DNA of 64,000 nt, from positions 38,210,760 through 38,274,759 of the forward strand of contig OX365947.1 of the NCBI GenBank assembly GCA_947247005.1, read 5' to 3'. Under the pieces are notes generated by a model. That model was not told the DNA's origin and ran no database searches. It was given only the letters and a program-made list of their open reading frames with translations. The translations under genes were made by a program, and so were the position numbers. The stretch comes from Spisula solida (Eukaryota > Mollusca > Bivalvia > Venerida > Mactridae). Below, piece by piece: positions 1-12,739 of the stretch (the first letter of the stretch is position 1; every line of letters starts with the position of its first letter).

Positions 1-62
1 TGAGTTTTGTACTGAATTAGCTCATGAATCTACTGTAGTCAATGTTTGTATTGGTCTTGTAC

Positions 63-90
63 TGTGTGTGTGTGTGAGCGTGAGCGTGTG
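63..90. repeat. TG-rich microsatellite
   Basis: A short run of TG dinucleotides passes into GAGCGTGAGCGTGTG. It is simple sequence only. The rest of 1-405 holds nothing else I recognise. Confidence 0.8.
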
Positions 91-405
91 CTGATCAGTC
101 AGCTGCTATATAGTGGAGATCAATAGTTTAGTCTACAGAGTGTACATGTCCTGGTCGGAGAGCCATCCAATCAATGGTCTATGTTATAACCCTATAAGCA
201 ATCAATGGACATACATCAGACAGACAGTTTATGTATATTTTGTCTCTCTAGTCATAATGACTATGGACATGGGGGAGTCATTCTGTTCGGAAGTAGATGG
301 CTTTGATGTTAGATAGCTGAAAATACTTAATCTAATTCTACTAACAGTACAGAGGCTTTTGCACACTGATACAGATCAACCCTTGATATCTCTTTTTCCC
401 TCCAG

Positions 406-447
406 AGAGTACAAGCATCTCTCCCTTGGACACTACACAATCATTGT
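406..447 (+). CDS. candidate 42-nt internal exon with strong splice sites
   Basis: A pyrimidine tract ending TTTTTCCCTCCAG precedes base 406, and GTAAGT follows base 447. Both are close to the metazoan consensus. The 42 bases have no stop in any of the three forward frames: one frame gives EYKHLSLGHYTIIV, another RVQASLPWTLHNHC, the third STSISPLDTTQSL plus one base. The last frame ends with one extra base, which is the phase required to enter the candidate exon at 17405. No family is recognised. It could be a coding mini-exon, an untranslated exon or a chance pairing of splice-like sites. Confidence 0.35.
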
Positions 448-1613
448 GTAAGTTCATAGAAGTTTGCATGCCAGTGCGGACTGGGTTTTCACTAAGACTT
501 GGACAATTTCAAAATTCTGAAACCTGTTCATTATCTGTATGAAAACTGATTGAACTGTTTAATCGGCTGCCATATTGAAAATGGGTGTTTCCTTTCCTGA
601 CGACCATATTGAGGTACTTTCAGCAGCTGAACTCATTATTTGTCTTTATTTTATCATCCTATGTATAAAGTATCAATATTAAGAATTTATGTATCACAGG
701 TTACCCCTATACATCAAGCTATTGTACCTGTTTATGTGTCCGTAAACACATTCTGCTATGTTGCTGTCAAAATGATAATTTATTCATGCTGCAATAAATT
801 TATTGACATTTTAGGATGTGTTATGTTTTAGAACGATTAGCGGTTGGCAAGATTAAAACCGGTTTCACCTTGTTATAAGACAGATCACCGTATTCATATG
901 TAAAATGCCCACCGGCAATCTATTGGATGAATGAACAATAAGAACCTGCCATTCACCAATAGCTAGCTGGTGGTACGAATACCCTATTAGTATACAAACA
1001 TCATCTCTCCTATAGAAGTAATTTTGGGGGCATATATTTGCCCTTGTTTTCAATGTCAGGAAATGAGGTCAGTAAAATACAGAATCTTGGAAAGGTCAGG
1101 GATTTCTCTGATTAAATGTCATCAAATAGGATCTAGTCGGTGAAATATCCATAAAGTGAAATAAGTTGGTGAACGTTAATCTGTTTGAGTGTCGCCAAGT
1201 CCAATTTGCCAGGAGAAAAAGAACATAATAAAAGTAAATATTTTAGTTGGGAGAATTTCGGTTCTGGGTCAGGGAAAATCTTTACTGCTGATAAAATAAT
1301 GGCAGGCAATCCCAATAGACAATAACTATAAGGTTGTTACTGAATGATCTAGTATAACATTCACTATATTGACCAGTCCAGTAGTCTGAGACACCCACAT
1401 GGTTGACTTGATGACCAAATCAACTTCGGTGATTATCCTTTTTTCATTCAGAGAAATAAGTTCTCAATCTTGCTTTTTGTCATGGTGTATTGTATTAATT
1501 CTGTCAGGAACATATTTGGCAGGGTAATCTGTTGTTACGCACCATCGCTGTTGGTTACTTAGGAAATGTCCCCTAGTAACTAAACAACTTTCTTTTCTGT
1601 ACAAATTCTTAAA
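448..1613. other. no gene seen
   Basis: AT-rich sequence with only short open frames. A good-looking acceptor (CTTTTTTCATTCAG) ends near 1451 but no convincing donor follows. Nothing else is supported. Confidence 0.5.
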
Positions 1614-1720
1614 GAAAAGAAAGCGATTGGCTACTTGGAACATTTATGAAGAACTCTAATAGAAAAGAAAGCCATTGGTTGCTTGGGTACGTTGATGAAG
1701 AACTCATAGAAAAGAAAGAT
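1614..1720. repeat. two and a bit copies of a ~48-bp direct repeat
   Basis: Copies start at 1614, 1662 and 1709 with GAAAAGAAAG; the first two continue with a diverged GCNATTGGNTNCTTGG segment and TGAAGAACTC. The third copy stops after about 12 bases. Confidence 0.8.
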
Positions 1721-1812
1721 ATACTGGCATCAATATAATTACAGTCACAAGCATCTGTTTTACTAATGAAATTTCTAGTTTTCCAAGCCCCTTAATGCGG
1801 ATATTGCGGTAT

Positions 1813-1820
1813 GTCTAGAC
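1813..1820. promoter_or_regulatory. GTCTAGAC palindrome (Smad-binding-element match), first of 11
   Basis: The 8-bp palindrome GTCTAGAC is the known palindromic Smad3/Smad4 binding element. Further exact copies lie at 3937, 4986, 8287, 11711, 19157, 33553, 36026, 37521, 38774 and 50310. Flanks differ among copies, so they are not copies of one repeat unit. Function at any one site is inference only. Confidence 0.3.
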
Positions 1821-2404
1821 AATAAAACCTATTCATGTTTGGTGTTAGCTTACGTGAATTAATGACTTAGAACACCGTAGAATAATTGTTGAATCAATGT
1901 TGTCAATTTTTCTGATGGAAGTTGTGCATTAACGTCTTTTAGTGTTGGTGTTTTATGGGAACTGCATACTTGAAGGTGATTTTTAAGTTACAAAATTGCC
2001 GTCCTATGAATTGTTGTCTGGTATCTTGGCTAAGAAAACACGACATGCCATTTTTCAATGGGAAGCAATAGCACAGTGTACTGCTCTTGTCGAGACAGAT
2101 AAAACCTTCATATTGTATAATCTGCCTTGATTATTGTAGACGTATTATTGGTGGTAAGTAACTTTTGTAAGACAATACCAGGCCTTGTTCAATATTGTAC
2201 CCACCCAATACAATGCTCACATGTACCAGCATCCTCCTTTGCTTTGGGATATAGTTGCTAAGTTAGTCAGAATTTCTCTGGCCCTTAAGATCGAGATGAC
2301 ACCATGATTAATAAAATTTTCACTGGTGTTCATATGATATGTGAAGGTAACAACACTGATGTAATATGCTCACAGCTTGCAAACCAATGTCTATGATTAG
2401 TTTC

Positions 2405-3309
2405 TCCTCATATCACTGCACCTTTACAGCTATCAGGCTGCAATGTCCTCATATCACTGCATGTTTACAGCTACCAGGCTGCAATGTCCTCATATCACTG
2501 CACCTTTACAGCTATCAGACTGCAATGTCCTCATATCACTGCACCTTTACAGCTATCAGACTGCAATGTCCTCATATCACTGCACCTTTACAGCTATCAG
2601 ACCGCAATGTCCTCATATCACTGCACCTTTACAGCTATCAGACCGCAATGTCCTCATATCACTGCACCTTTACAGCTATCAGACTGCAATGTCCTCATAT
2701 CACTGCACCTTTACAGCTATCAGACTGCAATGTCCTCATATCACTGCACCTTTACAGCTACCAGACTGCAATGTCCTCATATCTCTGCACCTTTACAGCT
2801 ATCAGACTGCAATGTCCTCATATCACTGCACCTTTACAGCTATCAGACCGCAATGTCCTCATATCACTGCACCTTTACAGCTATCAGACTGCAATGTCCT
2901 CATATCACTGCACCTTTACAGCTATCAGACTGCAATGTCCTCATATCACTGCACCTTTACAGCTATCAGACTGCAATGTCCTCATATCACTGCACCTTTA
3001 CAGCTATCAGACTGCAATGTCCTCATATCACTGCACCTTTACAGCTATCAGGCTGCAATGTCCTCATATCTCTGCAACTTTACAGCTATCAGACTGCAAT
3101 GTCCTCATATCATTTGTACCTTTACAGCTATCAGACTGCAATGTCCTCATATTTCTGCACCTTTACAGCTATCAGGCTGCAATGTCCTCATATCACTGCA
3201 CCTTTACAGCTATCAGGCTTCAATGTCCTCATATCACTGCACCTTTACAGCTATCAGACCGCAATGTCCTCATATCTCTGCACCTTTACAGCTATCAGAC
3301 TGCAATGTC
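2405..3309. repeat. 41-bp minisatellite, about 22 copies
   Basis: The unit reads TGCAATGTCCTCATATCACT followed by GCACCTTTACAGCTATCAGAC. Copies differ by a few substitutions (CAGACT, CAGACC, CAGGCT; one CATTTGTACC variant near 3112). Because 41 is not a multiple of three and the unit lacks stops, three long overlapping forward open frames (up to 332 codons) appear. These are best explained as repeat artefacts. Confidence 0.95.
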
Positions 3310-3341
3310 GCAACAGTTGAAACATTCTTTGGGTATAATTG

Positions 3342-3427
3342 TGCTGCTAGCTTTGTGCTGTTAGCATCACGTGCTGTTAGCTTCTTGCTGTTAGCCTCGT
3401 GCAGTTTGCTTCGTGCTGCTAGCATCG
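3342..3427. repeat. 14-bp degenerate tandem repeat, 6 copies
   Basis: Units resemble TGCTGTTAGCNTCG; one copy is 16 bp. It starts about 30 bases after the 41-bp array ends. Confidence 0.8.
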
Positions 3428-5300
3428 TCTGTACACTATAATCATGGAAGGATCTGATTTGCATATTGATACATTAGTTTGCTGTACAGTGGCAAAAAAC
3501 CATCTTGTTGCTATTATTAGAAGATAGAACCATCAGACATGGTGTAATTTGCGTTTCGTCCATTTTCTACAGTTTGATGCGTCTTTGCTTCACAGTATCG
3601 CAGACTTTCTCATTATTAAACTTAATATTCATATCCAACGTCGTCAACATCTATGACAAGATTTATTTTCCAATTACGGGTCCCGAGGTAGACTTAATTG
3701 AAGTGCTTAAACTGAAAGTGTTTAGGTGATAGCTAATATCGAGCTTGTGTCATAAGTTCCACATTAATAACTCCTACAATGTAATTCCGCCAAGCTATTT
3801 TCCGAGCTATAGACTGTGTATTTGTGGCAGGCGAACTATTAACTATTATATGTAAATTGTTAAGACTGTTGGTTTCCGGCTTGCGTGTGATTGATGGCTA
3901 GAAGCTTTCCTTGCTTTGATGAAGGGGATTACTTCAGTCTAGACTCAGGAGGTGAAAAATGGTAATTTTCCCAACTTCAGTAATTATGGACCAGAGAATG
4001 TCCTGTATGGTGTATTGATTGGATGTTGTCGGCTAGCTCTCAGCTCTCCGATAGGAATTCTCGTATAGATATATCATACGTTATCTTGATCTGTCCACTA
4101 ACTGTTCCTTGGGCTGCGTCGTACCAGACATTGTCAGAGCTATCCCTTAAAGCAGACTTCCTCAAGATATCCTAAAAATATTGTCGCAATTCTGACTAAT
4201 TGTTCCTGAAATTTTTATTCTCAAAAGAAGTATTATTTCGATAATCTTCCCAAATTTAACCCCTCGGACCCTTTCCAAAAGTAGTATAAAGAAGGCTGTG
4301 CTGATACTATATATATCAGGCCTCGACAAATATCTTTAAAAGCACTTGTCCCACAATATAGACAAAGAAGAAAACCCCAAAATCTTGAGCGAACAAGTAG
4401 ATTGATTGTAAGGACTGTATATTCTGCGATGCTATAAACTAAGGCATTGTGTCATATGTACCCCTGTTTCCTGCATCATTATGAACTAATTGAAATATTA
4501 CATCATGCTGATATGACTGCTGGCATTACCAGGCTCATCAAATACTTCTTGACAGAAAATTTTAATATTCTTCAGGCCAGTTGTAGTCCTAATTCAATGT
4601 ATGTAGGTAGTTATTCAGTGCAATATCCAGACTTTCAGATCAAGTTCGTGTTTCATTTTAATTGTTATTGTCATAAAAAGGTTGATATCAAGTTATGTTT
4701 TATTCTGTCTGGAGGCTGATACTGACTGTAAAGTGGAAATTAAAGCCATTCCGAATGAGGCTAGCAGACAAATTGTCATGTCTGTATGTGATCGAAATGT
4801 CAATATTGAAATGGTGAATTGGTTTTGTGAAGCATAAGTACATATTGCTACATCGTTTATATTACTTGATGTCAGTTAGCTGATGTATTATATTTTGATT
4901 CTAAATGCCAATTAAGATATCAGACATAACCTATTGTTAAGAGAATCAGTTTTAACACTTTACAGTGGATCTAAATTGTAGGTCTGTCTAGACGGTATCT
5001 GATAAATCTAACAATTACTATTCATCCTGCAATTTATTCATAATATTGAACAAGGAAGTTCCAGTATGTTTGATACTTTCCTTTTTTTGTTGTCTAGTTA
5101 CATCTTGGCAGAAGTGTATCAGTCAACCTCATGTCACCTCATCAGTCTCTGAATGGCCCATATAATGATGATCAAATGAAAATTGTCATGCATACACATG
5201 CATGCAACAAGCACTCCTATTTCTATGTCCATTATGTTCAAGTGACTGTGTTAGTATGTGAAGTTCTAAAGTAGAGCTCATGTAACAAATGTATTCTGAG
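3428..5300. other. no gene seen
   Basis: AT-rich. The longest open frame (90 codons at 4447-4719) has no recognisable domain and no splice support. Two GTCTAGAC palindromes (3937, 4986) are the only distinctive sites. Confidence 0.5.
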
Positions 5301-6084
5301 GTGTTATAATGCTTTTCCCTGATGTAACAATGTTTCCCTGATGTTATAATGTATTCCATGATGTAACATGTATTCCCTGATGTCACAATGTGTCATAATG
5401 TTTTCCCTGATGTAACAATGTTTCCCTGATGTTACAATGTGTCATAATGTTTTCCCTGATGTCACAATGTTTCCCTGATGTAACAATGTTTCCCTGATGT
5501 AACAATGTCTTCCCTGATGTCACCATGACTGTGTCATAATGTTTTCCCTGATGTCACAATGTTTCCCTGATGTTACAATGTGTCATAATGTTTTCCCTGA
5601 TGTCACAATGTTTCCCTGATGTAACAATGTATTCCCTGATGTCACCATGACTGTGTCATAATGTTTTCCCTGATGTCACAATGTTTCCCTGATGTTACAA
5701 TGTGTCATAATGTTTTCCCTGATGTCACAATGTTTCCCTGATGTAACAATGTTTCCCTGATGTTATAATGTTTTCCCTGATGTTACAATGTTTTCCCTGA
5801 TGTCGCAATGTATTCCATGATGTAACAATGTGTCATAATGTTTTCCCTGATGTCACAACGTGTCATAATGTTTTCCCTGATGTCACAACGTGTCATAATG
5901 TTTTCCCTGATGTCACAATGTTTTCCATGATGTCACAATGCTTTCCCTGATGTCAAAATGCTTTCCCACAATGCTTTCCCTGATGTCACAATGCTTTCCC
6001 TGGTGCTACAATGTTTTGCCTGGTGCCACAATGCTTTCCCTGATGTCACAATGTGCCACAATGTTTTCCATGATGTCACAATGT
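5301..6084. repeat. ~19-20-bp minisatellite with higher-order structure
   Basis: The basic unit is TTTCCCTGATGTCACAATG with GTAACA and GTTACA variants. Units combine into longer blocks, for example GTGTCATAATG followed by two or three basic units, repeated near 5391, 5441, 5530, 5580, 5655 and 5700. Degeneration increases after about 5950. Confidence 0.95.
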
Positions 6085-7749
6085 TTTATATTGTTTTCCT
6101 TGATGGTATAGTGTGCTATTTCATTCCGAGGTTATATAAAGATTGGCATTTATGGTACTCACTATGATAATTACCGATTCAATAATCAAACTAAATATAA
6201 ATTTTAAGCAGAAAAGTACAAAACAAGACTCGTATTGTGTCAAAGTTTGAAGGTATTTCTTACTGCCATATTTATACCCTCAGACAGAAATAGATCCATC
6301 CATAGTAGTGGTAATCGAAATCCTGTGACATGATCAATTCGTAATGATATGTTGTAGAATTTTTTCCCTTCCGCTGTCTGGTTGGGAATGTTGGGCAATT
6401 AGATGGTTGGACATTCGATGAATTATTGATAAGTTTTCTGGGCACTAATGGGATGGCCAGGCATCTCCGCCTTATTTGTCAATATACTTTTCTCTGAGGG
6501 GAAAGAAACATTTATATTAGGTATGTTATGTTGTTTATGACTGGTCGGATCACTGTCTGAGTTTTTTATACAATCAATCTTAACTTATTATCTTGGGATA
6601 GATTTTTATTTGTTAAACACTGTCTGGTCTAGTATGAACGTGTCAAATGTGTCGTTGGTTGAGTGTGTGAAATGCCAAGGCCTTGTTTCACGTCTCTACA
6701 GTATGGCAGAAAATGTCAAGTTGTCACTTACCACTTAGAAATCAATTTGACAACAATTTGAAAGTTTGTTACAAATTTTCTTGATGCCTGTTATTTTAGT
6801 TGACATTAATTTGAGATAAATTTTGTCTGAGCTAAATAATTACTTTTGAAACTTCATGGTCAGCCAGAGAAATGATAAAATCAAAGACCTGACTGCTATG
6901 ATACTTCAAAGGTGTATAGTTGAAAATAACCTGAGCTATGCTATAAGGAGCAGAGTAGAACATGTAGCAACACAGGATACTGCATTGTCAGCATGTTCTT
7001 CTACAGAGCTGGGCACAAATAATGCATGCTAATTCCATCCATTTACAATAATGTCAGCTTCATATTTTGTCTACCTGTGTATTAATTCAGTGCCTGTTTT
7101 GGTCTGTCATTCAAAACATTGTACAACTTGTTTGTTAATCACAACACTTCAGTGTAACTTTAGTGTGCTTTCCAATTCTAATCTTAGACAGACCATTTAT
7201 AATTTATGCTCAGTGTTTGTCTGTCTCATTAAAATTCATGAAATTCAAGCCTACTTTATTTCAAGGTTATGTCTGAATGATGTTTTGTTGACTGATTTAA
7301 AGGATTTTATTCTTAACTTCTTAATTGAATTTTTGATTGCTTTGTTATGCTATATATAGATCCATAATTTTAACAAAAAGCTATGCTGCCAGTTGAATAG
7401 GTGGACAATTATCTGATATTTATTTAAAAGTTTTAGTTTTTATGTCCCAGTTCTTATGTGTCTTTGAATGTAACGAGGTCAAAGTATTGGTATGTTTGAC
7501 TCTAGTTCTGTACATTATTGGGTACACTTTAAAGTATTTGGTCCTGTAGTTAATATCACTATAGTAATTCTGTCAGGTTGTATTTCTTGCAGGGATTTCT
7601 AGATAGGATTTAGTTACTATACATGTAGCTTATTCTACATTCACAAGGCACTGCTTCTCTACAAAAGTAAAACACTACAGAATTTCTATCAGATTTGTTG
7701 ACCACATAAAACACTCTTTCAGACATGTATACCCATATTGTCAACCTGG
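6085..7749. other. no gene seen
   Basis: AT-rich. An acceptor-like TTTCTTGCAG near 7592 is followed by early stops. Nothing else is supported. Confidence 0.5.
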
Positions 7750-8035
7750 CAGTCTCATTGCCTGTGTTTTTCACTTATTCTGCAGTAGAGTCTCATGGTC
7801 TGTGTCCTTCACTTGTTCTGCAGTAGAGGTCTTTATTCTGCACTTGGTATACAGTAGGTGTCCATATTTTCACTTGTTATGTACTAGATGTCCTTATTCT
7901 TCACTTGTTATGAACTAGATGTCTTTGTTCTTCACTTGGTATGCAGGAGAAATCTTTGTGCTGCGCTAGATGTGTGTTCTTCTCTTGTTCTGCACTAGAA
8001 GTGTGTTCTTCCGTCTAGATTTAATCTTCACTTGC
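7750..8035. repeat. degenerate ~35-bp tandem repeat
   Basis: About seven diverged units share TTCACTTGTTCTGCAGTAGA and GTCTTTATTC-like blocks. Several contain TTCTGCAG, which mimics a splice acceptor, so exon prediction here would be unreliable. Confidence 0.7.
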
Positions 8036-8494
8036 TTTCCCGAAGCCATTATCCAAGTTTTGTTACTGCAATAAGTTACATAGACAAGCATTGAACTGTT
8101 CAATAATTGACTACTTTTTATGCTTTTGAACATAATGACCAGTATCAGGAGTCTATGAATGTGACAGACGATCTAATATAGTGTAGTTTATACAGGGTAT
8201 TGTTAATCGTGGTGTCGACATATTGATCAGGCCTACCAGTTTTCCATTAATTACGTGATGTGATTTCATAGATGACTGATTATGGTGTCTAGACTGAAAG
8301 CTTTCACGCTATTCTTGATTGTAATAGCAAGCAAGGCCTGATTTATTGATGTTCTCAGTGGAATTTATGTATCAGCGGATATGTGAACTGTATCTTCTTT
8401 CTCTCTGTGTGTGTAAACCTTACGTTTTATATCCAATTATGCCATCTCAATGATAGTAATTATTCAGAATTCTCGATTTTTAAGTCAAATTGCT

Positions 8495-8850
8495 TTTTAT
8501 GCCCCACCATTCTTCATGGGTATAAAATGTTTTCCCTGTATGTCTGTCCGTGTGTAAAAATAGATTTCGGATCAATAACGCCTGAAAGGATTGACTGAAT
8601 TGAATTCATATTTGTCACATTTATAAGCGTATATTCAATGCAGGACAAGTTCAATGATCGTTACTGTCTACCTTATAATGAGGCTAACTTTTAATAAAGT
8701 TTCATTTCTCATTGGGGATACTGATATACCTCCAAAGCAGATGGATGGTGGATGCATGTATATTAAACTCTTCTTGTTCTTTACATATTTTGGCACTACA
8801 CATATATATTCCTTTGTTATGTTGTTAAAAAGTATACTTGACTGCCTAGA
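8495..8850. repeat. decayed interspersed repeat
   Basis: Starts with TTTATGCCCCACCATTCTTC and passes through a GTATGTCTGTCCGTGTGT block, wording typical of molluscan interspersed repeats. The family cannot be named from sequence alone. Confidence 0.4.
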
Positions 8851-9518
8851 CTAACATGTTATAAAGGCACAGTCTTCTAAACTGTAGATTTGTTTAGATA
8901 CCTGTCTCCCTTAATTTTCAACTTCGTTTGGATTTAGGTGCAACCTTAGAAGTGCTTCCCACCCCCTCCCTTGGACGTTGTATCCTAGAGAGTAGTTTAT
9001 GTGAGTTTCAGGTGTTCAGTTCATATGCATGTTGCTAAAAAGTGTACTTTTCCTGTGTAGATCTGTTGATTTACTTGTCTATTGTACACTTTAGTATCAA
9101 GTCACCCCCCCTCCCCTGTCGTTGGGATTTTATCAGATCGGAGATTGGTTGATCTCTTCTATATCCTTGTCTGTATGTCTTCCTTATTCAAATGAAATGG
9201 TAACTTGGAAAATGATGGAAGTAATTTGTTATATTTCTGAACCAAATAATTTCTAGTTTGAGGAGGTAAATATTCATCAATATTGTGTACAGCCCCAGGG
9301 AGGCGGACTTATTGAGTTAGTTTGAGTACATAATAACCTTGATGTCAAATTAGATGATATTTCCAGCCAACCTTCTAGACTGTACCTGGGAGTCATACAG
9401 AGTCATTTGCAGTTCATTATATGAAATGGTTGTGTGCTTTTAGCTATTATTTTAAACAACTATCTGTCTAGTCACTATCCACGGACCTCAGATGTTTTTA
9501 GATTGTATTTTTTTTCAG

Positions 9519-9570
9519 AGATGATTTACAACTGTCTCCATCTTTAATTGAAATCCAACAGGCTGTCTGA
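9519..9570 (+). CDS. candidate terminal-exon fragment
   Basis: A long T tract ending TTTTTTTTCAG abuts base 9519. One frame then reads DDLQLSPSLIEIQQAV and a TGA at 9568-9570. No GT donor follows in frame. It could be a last coding exon; chance is also plausible given its length, and no polyadenylation signal is evident close by. Confidence 0.2.
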
Positions 9571-9766
9571 TCTTGCTATATAATTATATCTTGTAAAATG
9601 TGTCTCATAGTCTGCTGGCGCTCTGCCAAATTGACTTATCCCCCTCCAGTTACTCCTGGTCCTCAGACATTCTTCTTGCTGGCTTGCAATCAGTATAGAA
9701 CAAGTTGATAAAGCAGGTGCTACTGCATAACTTTTACTTAAGGGGTCATACAATTCCTCCGTTGCC

Positions 9767-10300
9767 TTGTCAGTTATGAGTTACCTCCCTTGCCCTTACT
9801 GCAGCTACCCAGTCAGTTGTGAGTACCTCCCTTGCCCTTACTGCAGCTACCCAGTCAGTTGTAAGTTACCTCCCTTGTCCTTACCTGCAGCTGCCCAGTC
9901 AGTGGTGAGTTACCTCCTTTGCCCTTACTGCAGCTACCCAGTCAGTTGTGAGTACCTCCCTTGCCCTTACTGCAGCTACCCAGTAAGTGGTGAGTTACCT
10001 CCCTTGCCCTTACTGCAGCTACCCAGTCAGTTGTGAGTTACCTCCCTTGTCCTTACCTGCAGCTGCCCAGTCAGTGGTGAGTTACCTCCCTTGTCCTAAC
10101 CTGCAGCTGCCCAGTCAGTGGTGAGTTACCTCCCTTGTCCTTACCTGCAGCTGCCCAGTCAGTGCTGAGTTACCTCCCTTGCCCTTACTGCAGCTACCCA
10201 GTCAGTTGTGAGTTACCTCCCTTGCCCTTACTGCAGCTACCCAGTCAGTTGTGAGTTACCTCCCTTGCCCTTACTGCAGCTACCCAGTCAGTGGTCATTT
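9767..10300. repeat. 42-44-bp minisatellite, about 12 copies
   Basis: The unit contains GTGAGTTACCTCCCTTGCCC, TTACTGCAGCTACCC and AGTCAGTT; variants have TTACCTGCAGCTGCCC. The reverse complement includes GGGAGGTAACTC, a motif common in mollusc DNA. Open frames across it are repeat artefacts. Confidence 0.95.
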
Positions 10301-10310
10301 ACCTCCCTTG

Positions 10311-10408
10311 TCCTTGCTGCTGCAATCTGTAGTTACCTCCCCTTGATCTTGTTAGACTCGTCCTTGCTGCTGCAATCTGAAGTTACCTCCCTTGATCTTG
10401 TTAGACTC
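10311..10408. repeat. 50-bp direct repeat, two copies
   Basis: Both copies carry TGCTGCTGCAATCTG and CCTTGATCTTGTTAGACTC, joined by a GTTACCTCCC core shared with the preceding array, so this probably derives from the same array. Confidence 0.8.
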
Positions 10409-12209
10409 TTCACATGTTATACTAGAATTTAGCTAATCAGATCAGTGGAACAGACTATTACCAAGTCGGTAGTGAGTTACCTGCAGCAATCCAGTTATCT
10501 CTCTTGTACTCATTGCAGCCACTTGCTGTTCCATGTAACAGCTCAAAACTGTGTTAAAACATGGCTTTATTGTTGAATGCCCGTGTGGCTTGCTTAATTC
10601 AGTAGACAGATGTGTGAACATTGCATAATTTGTTAATTGGATTTATCAATATCAGACAGTCAGCTTGATTTCATCAGATCAATACTAAGTGTATTTTAGC
10701 AAGCCTTTTAAGTGAGCATTTACTGTGAAATCAATCAAATCCGTGAGGACTCTCTTCACATTGATCCATGTGTGATAAGCCTCGATCTATACATGTAATA
10801 TATTGAAATAATCGAACATACCTAGTCTACCTTGTCTATCAACATTATATAAAGGGACGTAACGCTGGTTGAACTTGTATTTCATGTAAAAATAAAGCTT
10901 TACGAACATACAGGACTTTACAGTGAATTCAAAATGAGCATTGGCTCATCAGACATTAAAATATATTCTTTTGTACGTACTTGTTTATAGAGCTGTAAAC
11001 TGTGTGCTGTGCCATCAGTCTTGTACTGATATTAATTAAGACAGGATCGTTAATTACCGTAAAAGTTCATTTCAGGAGCGTAATAGTTATTTAATTTTTC
11101 TGTTTTTTATAGGGTCAGAATTTTGATACTATATTTAAGAAAGAAGTGTTTGATTATAATATATTGTTTAGTAATCTTGAGAGACCAACGGACAGACAGA
11201 CAGACATAAAGATGCTTAATTTTTAATTGGCATTTTATGTAGATATTCTCTTCTTTCTTCTCTACTATATATGTGGATTATCAAGTTATGTTTTAATATA
11301 AGTTTTACTTAAGAAAAATCAAGTTACAAAAGTTGTGTTGAGGATTTGTTTCTACTTCATGTGCACATTAAATAAGATAGCTTCATGTGATAGCTTCATG
11401 ACATAAGCTGAGAGGTTTGAAATTTCATACAGTTTGTTATATCATAAATGTTAAACGTTTTATTTATTATATCGTAAATGATACAAGTTATAGTCTGCTG
11501 TCACAGCTTTTAATATAATCGCCGGAGACTTGCCTGTATAATAAAATGCTGACTTGTGTAATTATTTCGTATAGGCTATATTGCGTCTGGGTCATTCGAT
11601 GATGAAGAAAATGTCAAGATTGTCCTTAAGTTGGGGAGAGATGTTGCTTATTATTCCGTTATGACTATTAATGCGATCCTTACACGACCACCTGATTGGG
11701 TGAATTAGTAGTCTAGACGAATAGAGAAATCGACCAATGAAAATCTCGATGTATTGTTGCCTTGTAGAGAAAAAAATAACACATTTACTGGTCACCATGG
11801 TTACAAAGTAAATGTCCTTGTCTTGTCCTCACAATGTATATTGTATCTTGATAAAGACCATTATTTGTTGGTGAACTTACTGGTCAGTGCTTTCATATAG
11901 ATTGTATAATGACAGGAGATCCATAAATTACTGCTGTATTTACCTGTACTGGAAATATGATCTGTGCAACTGTAAGGGTGAGAGACCTAATCGCACAATC
12001 TCCTCTAATTTATCATATATTTGAAGGCAAAAGCAGCAGGCATTTTCAATTCATTTTTTCATGGAACTCAAAACCCAGACTTCATTCATATGAAATGTAT
12101 AGTAGCATTGTTTTTCACTTGCACAAGTTAAAATGAAATCATTATGTGCAATATATTTTATTTGTTTCATTCACCAGATTTCTTCTGTATAATATTGGCT
12201 ACTGTCATG
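10409..12209. other. no gene seen
   Basis: AT-rich. There is a short run of CAGA repeats near 11200 and one GTCTAGAC palindrome at 11711. No supported gene. Confidence 0.5.
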
Positions 12210-12310
12210 TCCTGCTACCTGCCTGAAAATGCATCTCTTTGTTTGTCCTCCTGTAATCCTACCTGCCTGAAAATGCATCTCTTCATTTGTCCTGCTACCT
12301 GCCTGAAAAT
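12210..12310. repeat. three copies of a CCTGCTACCTGCCTGAAAATG unit
   Basis: Spacing is irregular (about 50 and 36 bp). The ORF across it is a by-product. Confidence 0.7.
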
Positions 12311-12739
12311 GTTGCCAATGTCTTTGTCATTGCAGATATAATTAAGTTGTTATTGTGTAGAGATGAGGGTACTGTCTGATAATGTATCTATTCTTGATTA
12401 ATATCAGAGTCATCTCTCATCTAAAGTAACAACCTTACCCTAGCAAAACCCTGAAGGAACACCCCCTACAAAGTAACAGCCTTCAGGAATAACAAATAAC
12501 TGTTTGTATGCATTTTCACAGCTACATTACAACAGTTAATTTACTGATGTTGTTGCATAGAGGGGGTTGCTCATTGCCAGTGATTTGGTAAAAGACATTA
12601 TGACTGATTGTTTTGTTTTTCAAATAGATGAAATAGATGTTTTGTGTACTTTCAGGTCCAATACAAACAAGATGAACAAAATACAGACTTAAAAAAAAAG
12701 AAACAGACTGCAGTGTTGTAAATGATACTACAATGGTAT

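Noticed and set aside
2405..3309. CRISPR array
   Set aside because: Repeats are contiguous with no unique spacers; this and the other arrays are minisatellites in eukaryotic DNA.
2366..3441. Three overlapping ORFs of 278-332 codons
   Set aside because: They are the three frames of a 41-bp stop-free minisatellite.
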